From the NCBI GenBank assembly GCA_036499825.1, contig DASYCZ010000026.1, forward strand, positions 1,045,625 to 1,109,624: a stretch of DNA of 64,000 nucleotides. The letters run 5' to 3'. How positions within the stretch are numbered: the first letter of the stretch is position 1; each line of letters starts with the position of its first letter. This document shows, in pieces, positions 7,384 through 14,235 of the stretch. This DNA comes from Paradevosia sp036499825. GTDB taxonomy: Bacteria; Pseudomonadota; Alphaproteobacteria; Rhizobiales; Devosiaceae. The notes under the pieces are model-generated. The model was not told where the DNA came from. It did no database searches and saw only the letters and a program-made list of their open reading frames with translations. Both the position numbers and the translations under genes were made by a program.

Positions 7384-9147
7384 CTAGAGAACTGGGGTCT
7401 TTTCGGCGATGGCGCCGATGCGTTGCGGGCCGAACGCTCCGAACGTCGCAACGCCGCCCCGGCCCTGTTGCTTCACCAGATAGCAAGCCGCGTCAGCCTC
7501 GCTGAGCGACACCGCGACACCGTTGGTGCCGCCCGTTATCGCCGTCACGCCAATGCTGGCGCCGATGCCGTAGACCCTGCCCTGCCAGCTCAGCTGAGTG
7601 GAAGCCAGGGCGTCGACCAGCTTGGTTGCCACACGGGCGGCGTCGCTGAGCGAGCAGCCCTCCAGCAAGAGTGCGAATTCGTCGCCGCCAATGCGCGCGG
7701 CGTAGTCGGCACTGCGGCACGACGCCCTGGTCACCCTGGCGATTTCCTGCAGCATGGCATCGCCCGCCGCGTGCCCGCCACTGTCGTTGACGGCCTTGAA
7801 GTGGTCGATATCGATGAAGCAGAGCGCATATTCCCTTATCCCCCGACCTGCCTCTTCCGAAGCGGCCTTGAGGATGCGCTCGAAACCCGAGCGGTTGAGA
7901 AGGCCGGTGAGGCTGTCATGATCGGCGGCAAAAGCCAGTTTACGCTGCAGGTCGCGGCTATCGGTGATGTCCTGGAAGACCATCACGGCACCGATGACCG
8001 ACCCGTCGGTTGCCTGCACTGGCGAAGCCGAGCGGTGAATGTCGTAGCGCGTCCCGTCGCGCCCGAGCAGTATGACATTGTCGTCGGATTTGCGCAGCTC
8101 GCCGCTCGACAGGCAGATACCCATCGGGCCCTTGGGCGTTTCCCCCGCGTCGTCGACGACGGTGAACACCGCCTCGAGGTCACGACCGACAGCCTCGGCG
8201 GAGGTCCAGCCGGTCAGTTCCTCGGCGGAGGCGTTCATGAAAATGATGCGGCCCTCGGCATTTGTCGAGATCACCCCATCCCCGATCGAGCCGAGAGTGA
8301 TGCGGAGGCGTTCCTTTTCGGCTGCCAGTTCCGCTTCCACGGCCTTGATGTCGGTGATGTCGGTATCGGTACCGATGATTCGCATCGGCACGCCATTCTC
8401 GTCCCATTCCGCAACCTTGCCGCGGCTCAAGACCCAGAGCCAGCTGCCATCCTTGCGGCGCTCGCGAAATTCGAAGGCGATGTTCGGAAATTCGCCGGCA
8501 TCCTGCCTGCGGACATAATCGGCGACGCGCTCCCGGTCGTCCGGGTGTATGGAGGCCAGCCACTCTGCGGCGCTTTTCGGCAAGGGATCGGCATCGGTCA
8601 AAAGGCGCATGCGGCGCCATGTCGGCGAATGATATTTCTGGCCCGTGACATGGTTGTGGTCCCAGACGCCCTGTCCGGCTGCTTCAAGCGCCGTGTTCCA
8701 ACGGGCTTCCCATTCGGTCAGGGCTTCCTCGGCGCGCTTCTGCCGGTCGATATCGGACAGCTCGACGAGGATGGCGACGGGATGGTCACCCGTCTCATCC
8801 GTGAGGATCGAAGCCGCTATCTGCATCCACAGGCTGTTGCCGTTGCGCTGCAGGCAGCGGGCCTGGACATTGAAGTGCTGGCTCTCGCCGGACATCAGCC
8901 GGCGGATGCGCAGGGCCGGCTGCGACCCATCGCTGCCACGCAGCAATTCCTCTATGGCGAGACCGACGCAGCCCTGTTCCTCGTAACCGAGCACAGCGCC
9001 GAAGGCGTTGTTGGCAAAAGCGATGCGGCCATCCATTCCGACCAGCGCCATGCCCACGGTCACCATCTGCACGATGTCCCGCAGCCGCTGTCCGCTGGGC
9101 GGAAGCTGCGCGATATCGGTCGCGGGCATGGCTGCGAGGTTCGACAT
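7384..9147 (-). CDS. Diguanylate cyclase with three PAS domains
   Basis: A 587-residue soluble signalling protein. Three PAS/PAC units can be read (about 20-145, 150-275 and 280-405; cores such as GMALVGMDGRIAFANNAF and GVISTNAEGRIIFMNASAEELTGW), followed by a GGDEF domain. The active-site GGDEF is intact at about 487-491, and an RxxD inhibitory site (RSAD) lies five residues before it, so the enzyme should make c-di-GMP from two GTP and be product-inhibited. No EAL domain and no membrane helix are visible. Signals sensed by the PAS units are unknown. It starts 66 bases after the end of the Gly-rich membrane protein gene on the same strand. Confidence 0.92.
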   Translation of the reverse strand: MSNLAAMPATDIAQLPPSGQRLRDIVQMVTVGMALVGMDGRIAFANNAFGAVLGYEEQGCVGLAIEELLRGSDGSQPALRIRRLMSGESQHFNVQARCLQRNGNSLWMQIAASILTDETGDHPVAILVELSDIDRQKRAEEALTEWEARWNTALEAAGQGVWDHNHVTGQKYHSPTWRRMRLLTDADPLPKSAAEWLASIHPDDRERVADYVRRQDAGEFPNIAFEFRERRKDGSWLWVLSRGKVAEWDENGVPMRIIGTDTDITDIKAVEAELAAEKERLRITLGSIGDGVISTNAEGRIIFMNASAEELTGWTSAEAVGRDLEAVFTVVDDAGETPKGPMGICLSSGELRKSDDNVILLGRDGTRYDIHRSASPVQATDGSVIGAVMVFQDITDSRDLQRKLAFAADHDSLTGLLNRSGFERILKAASEEAGRGIREYALCFIDIDHFKAVNDSGGHAAGDAMLQEIARVTRASCRSADYAARIGGDEFALLLEGCSLSDAARVATKLVDALASTQLSWQGRVYGIGASIGVTAITGGTNGVAVSLSEADAACYLVKQQGRGGVATFGAFGPQRIGAIAEKTPVL

Positions 9148-9213
9148 GCACCTCTTTTACCGCAGGCTTGTTAATTTTGCTCTGCCGGCAGTGCTGCGTT
9201 TTGCTGCCGCCGC

Positions 9214-9951
9214 TTACGGGCGGTGCCCCTGGGAAGACTGATCGTCGGTGTTGACACCCATTCCTCCACCGCCTCCCATGCCGCCGCCGCCTCCCATACC
9301 GCCGCCGCCGCCACCACCGCCGCCGCCGCCCTCGCGTCCGCCGTCCTTGCCGGCACCGCCGCCACGGCCGCCGCCGCCACCCGAAGGCCTGGTCGGCCCC
9401 TGCAGGGGAATCGCGAGATCGGCTGGGATTGGATCGAGATCGAGCGCCTCGCGGATGAAGTCGCGCAGCGACACGACAAGCTCATGGGTATGGACTGGGT
9501 GCCCGGCAACCAGCTCTCGCGCCGCACGCTCAGCCAGCCGGACATGCTCCTCGGTCCCCAGCAGAATGATGTCCGACAGGACCGCTTCCACGGCATCGCG
9601 AACCCGTCGCCTCCGATCGGAGCCCTCGCCGCCCTCGCCCGTGGCGGGCACCACGGCGTCATCTGCCCCATCGTCCTCCGTTGCCGGCGGGTTGGCGGGC
9701 TCAGGGTGATGCAGGTCGCGCAAATGCGTGGGGTCGACTGCAAGGTTGCCGGTAAACGAGCCACCCAACACCTTATAGGCGGCGATCAAGGTGCGGAGCC
9801 TCTCGTTGATCTGCCGGTTCACGCGTTCGCGGCGCTGCTGGATGGTCATCATGACCAGCAGGCGAATGCCCATGCCGATAATCGTGAAGACCGCCAATCC
9901 AAGGACGGTCGTCAACAAGTTTTGCCACGAGCTGAAGTCGATGCCGCGCAA
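9214..9951 (-). CDS. Single-pass membrane protein with Gly-rich C-terminal tail, function unknown
   Basis: A 245-residue protein I do not recognise. One membrane helix is near the N-terminus (about 12-35, TTVLGLAVFTIIGMGIRLLVMM), followed by a charged coiled-coil-prone segment (RRERVNRQINERLRTLIAAYKVLG), a soluble helical domain (about 105-185) and a tail of about 45 residues made almost only of Gly with repeated MGGGGG blocks. The soluble part contains RRRRVRDAVEAVLSD and conserved-looking acidic helices. The start is TTG at 9949-9951, chosen because GGAGG lies 5 bases upstream. It shares strand and spacing with the diguanylate cyclase downstream and may be co-transcribed. The opposite strand reads as poly-Pro, a shadow. 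Confidence 0.75.
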   Translation of the reverse strand: MRGIDFSSWQNLLTTVLGLAVFTIIGMGIRLLVMMTIQQRRERVNRQINERLRTLIAAYKVLGGSFTGNLAVDPTHLRDLHHPEPANPPATEDDGADDAVVPATGEGGEGSDRRRRVRDAVEAVLSDIILLGTEEHVRLAERAARELVAGHPVHTHELVVSLRDFIREALDLDPIPADLAIPLQGPTRPSGGGGGRGGGAGKDGGREGGGGGGGGGGGMGGGGGMGGGGGMGVNTDDQSSQGHRP

Positions 9952-10357
9952 TCAAGCCTCCCGGTACTGGTCGGCCGAGCACGACCGTGCCAAGCACCGT
10001 TAATGCAGTTCTGGCAACGGTTCCAGTCCACGCGGCTCAAACCGCTGCTCGCTCACGGCTTTACCCCGCGGCTCATGAACATAAGCACCATGGCGGTGCC
10101 CGCAGCGCGCCCCGCCTTCATCGAATATCTCACTGCCAAAAGGAACAATGGAATCGATCAAACAGTGGCTTCGGAAGACCTGCATGCCGCTCGATCTCGC
10201 ATCCGATTCGAGGCTAACCGAAGCCGGTGCGCCAAGCTCTCGGCGCAATAATGCAGGCTCAAAAAACCAGGATCGCAGAGTTGATCAGGATCAGAATTTT
10301 CGTCATCAAGATCGGCTCACTGAACCGAAACCGCCAGCCTTATCAGTAAGATAAGGG
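9952..10357. other. Intergenic stretch without a recognisable gene
   Basis: About 400 bases between the Gly-rich membrane protein gene and tRNA-Asp. Open frames here are short, lack ribosome binding sites and have no recognisable protein character. The only structure noted is a 7-base-pair stem with 5-base loop at 10338-10356 (arms CCTTATC and GATAAGG) just past the 3' end of tRNA-Asp, a weak candidate for a tRNA transcript terminator. Confidence 0.5.
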
Positions 10358-10434
<77 letters not shown>

Positions 10435-10591
10435 ATGCAGTAGACGTCCCTGCAAGGTGGGGTTCGTGTAACGGTCGCATTGGAGCAAGTCAAGCGACAA
10501 ACCGGCAAAAACTTTGGTTGTTCCACGACGGCGAGCCGTTGGGGAAAACCGGCCTGCGAGAGGCCGGTCGAAACAGACGGCGACCGTGGAC

Positions 10592-11119
10592 CTATTGGCC
10601 GTAAATCGGCGTGATCCGCGCCTGCGCCACTGCGGCTTTGGCGAGAGCGGCGTCGATATCTGCCGCTTTCATGTCGGCCGCGATTGTCGTTTTGGCGTCT
10701 GGCAGCGCATAGAGCGTGATCTGATAGTGGTGCGGTTTGCCAGCGGGCGGGCACGGACCATCATAATTGGCGTGGTTGGACCCGTTCGGGAGCGGCGTGG
10801 CGCCCGCAGGAATAGTCCCGCCCTTGGAGCCGGCGCCCTGATCGATTCCGGTCGCCGAAGCCGGAATATCGGCAAGCAGCCAGTGATAGTGACCGCTGGT
10901 GCCCGCATCAGGATCGAACATCACGATGGCAAGGCTCTTGGCGTCGGCCGGCACGCCGCTCCACGACAGCTGCGGCGAAATGCTGGTGCCGCCGTACTTT
11001 TCGCAAACATATTTGGTGTCGATGGGCGTCCCATCGGTCACATCGGTGCTTTTCAGATCAAGGGCAAGAGCGGGCGTGGCGGCAAGCGCCAGGGCAGCGG
11101 CAAGGACAAAGCGCGACAA
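10592..11119 (-). CDS. YbhB/YbcL family (PEBP, Raf kinase inhibitor-like) exported protein
   Basis: A 175-residue protein with a cleavable signal peptide (hydrophobic core 5-18, cut near ALA-LD at residue 20). The phosphatidylethanolamine-binding-protein fold is indicated by the MFDPDAGTSGHYHWLLADIP block and the GPCPPAGKPHHYQITLYAL block, the two conserved anion-pocket motifs. Two Cys (C39 region and GPC) could form a disulfide in the periplasm. Bacterial members have no settled function. The start is TTG at 11117-11119 with GGAG 7 bases upstream. Single gene between tRNA-Asp and a small plus-strand gene. Confidence 0.9.
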   Translation of the reverse strand: MSRFVLAAALALAATPALALDLKSTDVTDGTPIDTKYVCEKYGGTSISPQLSWSGVPADAKSLAIVMFDPDAGTSGHYHWLLADIPASATGIDQGAGSKGGTIPAGATPLPNGSNHANYDGPCPPAGKPHHYQITLYALPDAKTTIAADMKAADIDAALAKAAVAQARITPIYGQ

Positions 11120-11270
11120 GGGACTTCTCCTGAAACATGGCTGTAGGATTTGAACTTAACGCCGGGAGCCGGCTGAAGGTCAATCACAAGCGCATGATCG
11201 CGGCGGTCCGGTGAGACTGCACGACCGTTGAACTGCATGCTAGTTTATCCATCCGGCGGAGTGTTCGGCC

Positions 11271-11504
11271 ATGAGCAGTCAGGATGAGGACAGCACGCAC
11301 GATCCAGAGATGATCGCGGAGCTTCAGGAGCTCTACGAAGAACTGCACCTGGTCTCGGAGCGCGCCGCGACATTGCTGAGGTTGTGTCTGGTATCCCGTG
11401 GCCCGCCAGGCGACCTGCTCCAGGAGTTCAGAGCCTTCGAAGCAAGGGCGGCTGCAATCTGGAAGCGCATCGGCGAGGTCAGCACCGCCCAGGTGCCGAT
11501 TTAG
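11271..11504 (+). CDS. Small hypothetical helical protein
   Basis: A 77-residue frame not matching a family I know. It is acidic at the N-terminus (MSSQDEDSTHDPEMIAELQ) and predicted to be mostly helical (ELYEELHLVSERAATLLRLCLVS). ATG 11271 follows GGAG at 9 bases. Its stop lies 4 bases before the 3' end of the convergent tRNA-Val gene. Codon use looks like its neighbours, but the small size keeps the call tentative. Confidence 0.5.
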   Translation: MSSQDEDSTHDPEMIAELQELYEELHLVSERAATLLRLCLVSRGPPGDLLQEFRAFEARAAAIWKRIGEVSTAQVPI

Positions 11505-11507
11505 GAA

Positions 11508-11583
11508 TGGTGGGCGATGACGGACTCGAACCGCCGACATCCTCGGTGTAAACGAGGCGCTCTACCAACTGAGCTAATCGCCC
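11508..11583 (-). tRNA. tRNA-Val (anticodon TAC)
   Basis: On the minus strand the 76-base gene starts GGGCGATTAGCTCAG, carries anticodon TAC in the loop GTTTACACC, a GGTTCGAGTCC T-arm and an encoded CCA end (tgg at 11508-11510). The acceptor stem GGGCGAT/ATCGCCC is perfect. Its position beside hupB is the usual one in Rhizobiales. Confidence 0.97.
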
Positions 11584-11700
11584 GGCCAGGGCCGGCAGTT
11601 CCTCTATCGACCGACAGGGCGGCAGGGAACGCGGCCCTAACTAGGGTGTTGGCCCCTGCCCGTCAATATGCCCTCTCGCCGAGACCCCATGGAAATGCAA

Positions 11701-11730
11701 ATGGCCCCGGCGTCAGACGCTCGGGGCCAT
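11701..11730 (-). terminator. Intrinsic terminator of hupB
   Basis: Arms ATGGCCCCG (11701-11709) and CGGGGCCAT (11722-11730) pair perfectly, with an inner GCGTC/GACGC stem. On the minus strand it is followed by TTTGCATTT. It lies 28 bases past the hupB stop. Confidence 0.8.
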
Positions 11731-11757
11731 AGGTAAAAAGAATAGATGGCGGCTCGG

Positions 11758-12030
11758 TCAGTTGATCGAGTCTTTCAGGCCCTTACCGGGCTTGAACTTC
11801 GCCTGATTGGAAGCCGGGATCTTGATCTCAGCGCCGGTAGCCGGATTGCGGCCAGTGGTGGCCTTGCGCTTGGACACAGAGAAGGTCCCAAAGCCGACCA
11901 ACCGGACTTCATCCCCGCTCTTGAGGGAACCGGTGATCGCTTCGAAGACCGCATCAACAGCCTCAGCTGCCTGAGCTTTGGTGATTTCGGCCTTGTCGGC
12001 AACGGCGCCGATCAGATCGTTCTTGTTCAT
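11758..12030 (-). CDS. hupB: DNA-binding protein HU
   Basis: A 90-residue histone-like protein of standard length. It begins MNKNDLIGAVADKAEITK and contains the family signature GFGTFSVSKRKATTGRNPATG, including the beta-arm that wraps DNA. It forms dimers that bend and compact the nucleoid. Expressed alone: a terminator follows at 11701-11730, and 254 bases upstream (12031-12284) hold its promoter and an 11-base palindrome CTCACAGTGAG at 12039-12049 overlapping the ribosome binding site. In many relatives it follows lon directly; here an efflux pair lies between. Confidence 0.97.
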   Translation of the reverse strand: MNKNDLIGAVADKAEITKAQAAEAVDAVFEAITGSLKSGDEVRLVGFGTFSVSKRKATTGRNPATGAEIKIPASNQAKFKPGKGLKDSIN

Positions 12031-12284
12031 AGCATTTCCTCACAGTGAGATTGCCCGCCTCCTCGGCGAGCTAAAACGCGGCCACACTTTTGCGATTCCA
12101 GAAGAAAGGCAAGGAAATCCGGGCTTTCCCGGGGATTCGACCGCAATTCTGTTAATGAAGCGGAAAACTGGGGCGCGCAAGCCCGATCGTCGTGATTGCG
12201 CACCGGCAATCACAGATTTTGCAAGGTCTTGCGTCGTTTCACCCCACATTTGGGAAGCGGCATCGCCAGCAATCGGCGTCGCGG

Positions 12285-13472
12285 TCAGGCGGGCTTCATC
12301 TGCAATCGCCGCCGGCCCAGGGCCAGCAGGGGAATGGCGAAGAGATAGAGGGACGCCCCGACGATCCAGACGATGCCCGGCCAGAAAGGTTTGCTGAGGT
12401 AGTAGACGCTGGTGCCGACCAGCGGGCCGATGATGGCGGTGAGGCTGGTAACGCTGGCAAGGACACCCTGCAATTGCCCCTGCTTGTCTTCGGAAACCTG
12501 CCGCGTCATCAGCGCCTGCACCGACGGCGGAGCAATACCGCCCACGGCGAAGAGCGGACCGAGGGCGAACGGCATCCAGCCTTGGGTGGCAAACCCCATC
12601 AGCACATAGCCCAGCCCATCCGTCGCCATGCCCAGGGCCATGGCGCGCAGTTCGCCGAAGCGCTGGCTCAGCGGCCCGGTGATGAAAGCCTGGGCGCCGG
12701 CGTGGCAGAGGCCAAAGACGGCGAGCGACAGGCCGACAGTGAGGCCGTCCCAGCCGAACTTGTCCTGGCCGTACAGCACCCACACCGTCCCGGGGATATT
12801 ACCCACCAGCGCCAAGATGAAGAAGATCAGGATCAGAGGCAGGAGTTCCCTAAAACCCAGCGCCCACCGCATGGGCGCCAGCGGATTGAGCGCCGCCCAG
12901 GCCAGCCGGCCGCCATCAGGCTTGTGTGATTCCGGCAGGACGAACAGCGCCAGTGCGAAATTGACGCCGTTGAGCACGGCTGCGGCAAGAAACGGCGCGT
13001 GCACCCACCATGTCCCGAGGAAACCGCCCAGCAGCGGCCCGATGATAAAGCCGATGCCGAAGCAGGCGCCCATCTGGCCGAAGCGCCTGGCACGCTCGTC
13101 CTCCGAGGTGATGTCGGCGATATAGGCCGTCGCCACCGCCATATTGGCGCTGGTGAAGCCGGCAAGCATTCGACCCACGATGACGACCCACAACGAGGGT
13201 ACCAGCGCCATGACCAGGTAATCGATGGTTGCGCCACCTACGGACGCCAGCAGGACCGGCCGCCGCCCGAAGCGATCGCTGAGAACGCCGAGCAGCGGCG
13301 AGAACAGAAACTGCATCGAGGCATAGAGCGCGAGAATGACGCCATAGAGTGTCGAGATCTCGGTTTGCCCGGTAAGGTCCCGCAGGAGACTGGGAAGAAT
13401 CGGAAAGATCAGCCCGATGCCCGCCGCGTCGAGCATGACGGCGATGAAAATGACGAGCAGAGGCTTGTTCAT
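12285..13472 (-). CDS. TetA-like MFS drug efflux transporter
   Basis: A 395-residue, twelve-helix major facilitator protein of the TCR/Tet antiporter group, which exchanges a drug for protons across the inner membrane. The loop 2-3 motif A is intact (GVLSDRFGRRPVL), and the GPLLGGFLGTWW motif C-like region in helix 5 marks an exporter. Start ATG 13470-13472. It is divergent from a TetR-type repressor gene with paired operators between them. Actual substrate is uncertain; chromosomal relatives in alphaproteobacteria are often annotated as tetracycline efflux without proof. The pair sits inside the usually adjacent lon-hupB order, so it may have been inserted. Confidence 0.88.
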   Translation of the reverse strand: MNKPLLVIFIAVMLDAAGIGLIFPILPSLLRDLTGQTEISTLYGVILALYASMQFLFSPLLGVLSDRFGRRPVLLASVGGATIDYLVMALVPSLWVVIVGRMLAGFTSANMAVATAYIADITSEDERARRFGQMGACFGIGFIIGPLLGGFLGTWWVHAPFLAAAVLNGVNFALALFVLPESHKPDGGRLAWAALNPLAPMRWALGFRELLPLILIFFILALVGNIPGTVWVLYGQDKFGWDGLTVGLSLAVFGLCHAGAQAFITGPLSQRFGELRAMALGMATDGLGYVLMGFATQGWMPFALGPLFAVGGIAPPSVQALMTRQVSEDKQGQLQGVLASVTSLTAIIGPLVGTSVYYLSKPFWPGIVWIVGASLYLFAIPLLALGRRRLQMKPA

Positions 13473-13502
13473 GAAACTTGTCCGGACGGCGACACAGCGC
13501 CA

Positions 13503-13542
13503 AAATCTATCGCTGATAAATAACTTTATCGGTGATAGATTT
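13503..13542. promoter_or_regulatory. Paired tet-type operators in the divergent tetR/tetA promoter
   Basis: Two copies of a TATC-N3-GATA palindrome occur, TATCGCTGATA at 13508-13518 and TATCGGTGATA at 13527-13537, centres 19 bases apart. Together they form a near-perfect large inverted repeat (AAATCTATC on the left, GATAGATTT on the right). Classical tet operators have the same TATC-N3-GATA layout and occur in tandem between tetA and tetR. Confidence 0.85.
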
Positions 13543-13566
13543 CAAGACCTATCGTGAAGGAACGGC

Positions 13567-14205
13567 ATGAAGCTCGAACGGCAAAAAATCATCGATGCAG
13601 CCCTGGACCTGCTCAACGAAGTCGGGCTCGACCAGCTGACCACGCGCAAGCTGGCGGAGCGGCTCGGCGTTCAGCAGCCGGCGCTCTACTGGCATTTCAA
13701 GAACAAGAATGCCCTGCTCGACGCCATGAACGAGGAAATGATGCTGCGTGGCCACACGCGCCGCCAACCGCTTCCGGGCGAAGCCTGGGACGAATTCGTG
13801 GTGGAGAATGCCCGAAGCTTCCGCCGTGCCCTGTTGGCGTTTCGCGACGGGGCCCGTGTCCATGCCGGCAACGAGCCTTCCGAAAGCGAAATGCCAGGCA
13901 GCGAGGCGCAGCTGCGCAATTTGCTCGATGCCGGCTTCGAGATGGGCATCGCGCTGCGTACTCTTATCGCGATCGGCACCTATACCATCGGCAACGTGCT
14001 CGAAGAGCAGGCGACGCAAACACGCCAGAGCAGCGAACAGGTGCAGCAAGTCCTGACCAGGATCGGGACCTATCCCATGCTCGACGCCGCCGTGCGCGCC
14101 TATATGGACGAGGGCTTCGAGCCGTCATTCGAGAACGGGCTGCAGCTCATGCTCGCCGGCCTCAGGCAGCATCTGGCGGAGAAGAAAACAAAAACGGCGC
14201 CCTGA
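13567..14205 (+). CDS. TetR-type tetracycline-repressor family regulator
   Basis: A 212-residue repressor. The N-terminal helix-turn-helix reads TTRKLAERLGVQQPALYWHFKNKNALLDAM, nearly the textbook TetR sequence, and the rest matches the TetR C-terminal dimer/ligand domain. ATG 13567 is preceded by GAAGGAACGG. It faces the efflux gene across two tet-like operators, so it most likely represses both genes until a drug binds. The last codons encode KKTKTAP and overlap the lon terminator stem, so the gene end doubles as a terminator for the convergent lon transcript. Confidence 0.92.
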   Translation: MKLERQKIIDAALDLLNEVGLDQLTTRKLAERLGVQQPALYWHFKNKNALLDAMNEEMMLRGHTRRQPLPGEAWDEFVVENARSFRRALLAFRDGARVHAGNEPSESEMPGSEAQLRNLLDAGFEMGIALRTLIAIGTYTIGNVLEEQATQTRQSSEQVQQVLTRIGTYPMLDAAVRAYMDEGFEPSFENGLQLMLAGLRQHLAEKKTKTAP

Positions 14206-14214
14206 GGCGCCGTT
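14193..14214 (-). terminator. Intrinsic terminator of lon, overlapping the tetR 3' end
   Basis: Arms AACGGCGCC (14193-14201) and GGCGCCGTT (14206-14214) pair perfectly around CTGA, which contains the tetR stop codon. On the minus strand the stem is followed by TTTTGTTTTC, so it terminates lon, 22 bases past its stop. Confidence 0.85.
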
Positions 14215-14235
14215 CTGCAATTCTCTGTCGGCCGC

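Noticed and set aside
9248..9355. Poly-proline open frame on the plus strand
   Set aside because: It is the complement of the poly-Gly tail of the minus-strand membrane protein, which has a good ribosome binding site.
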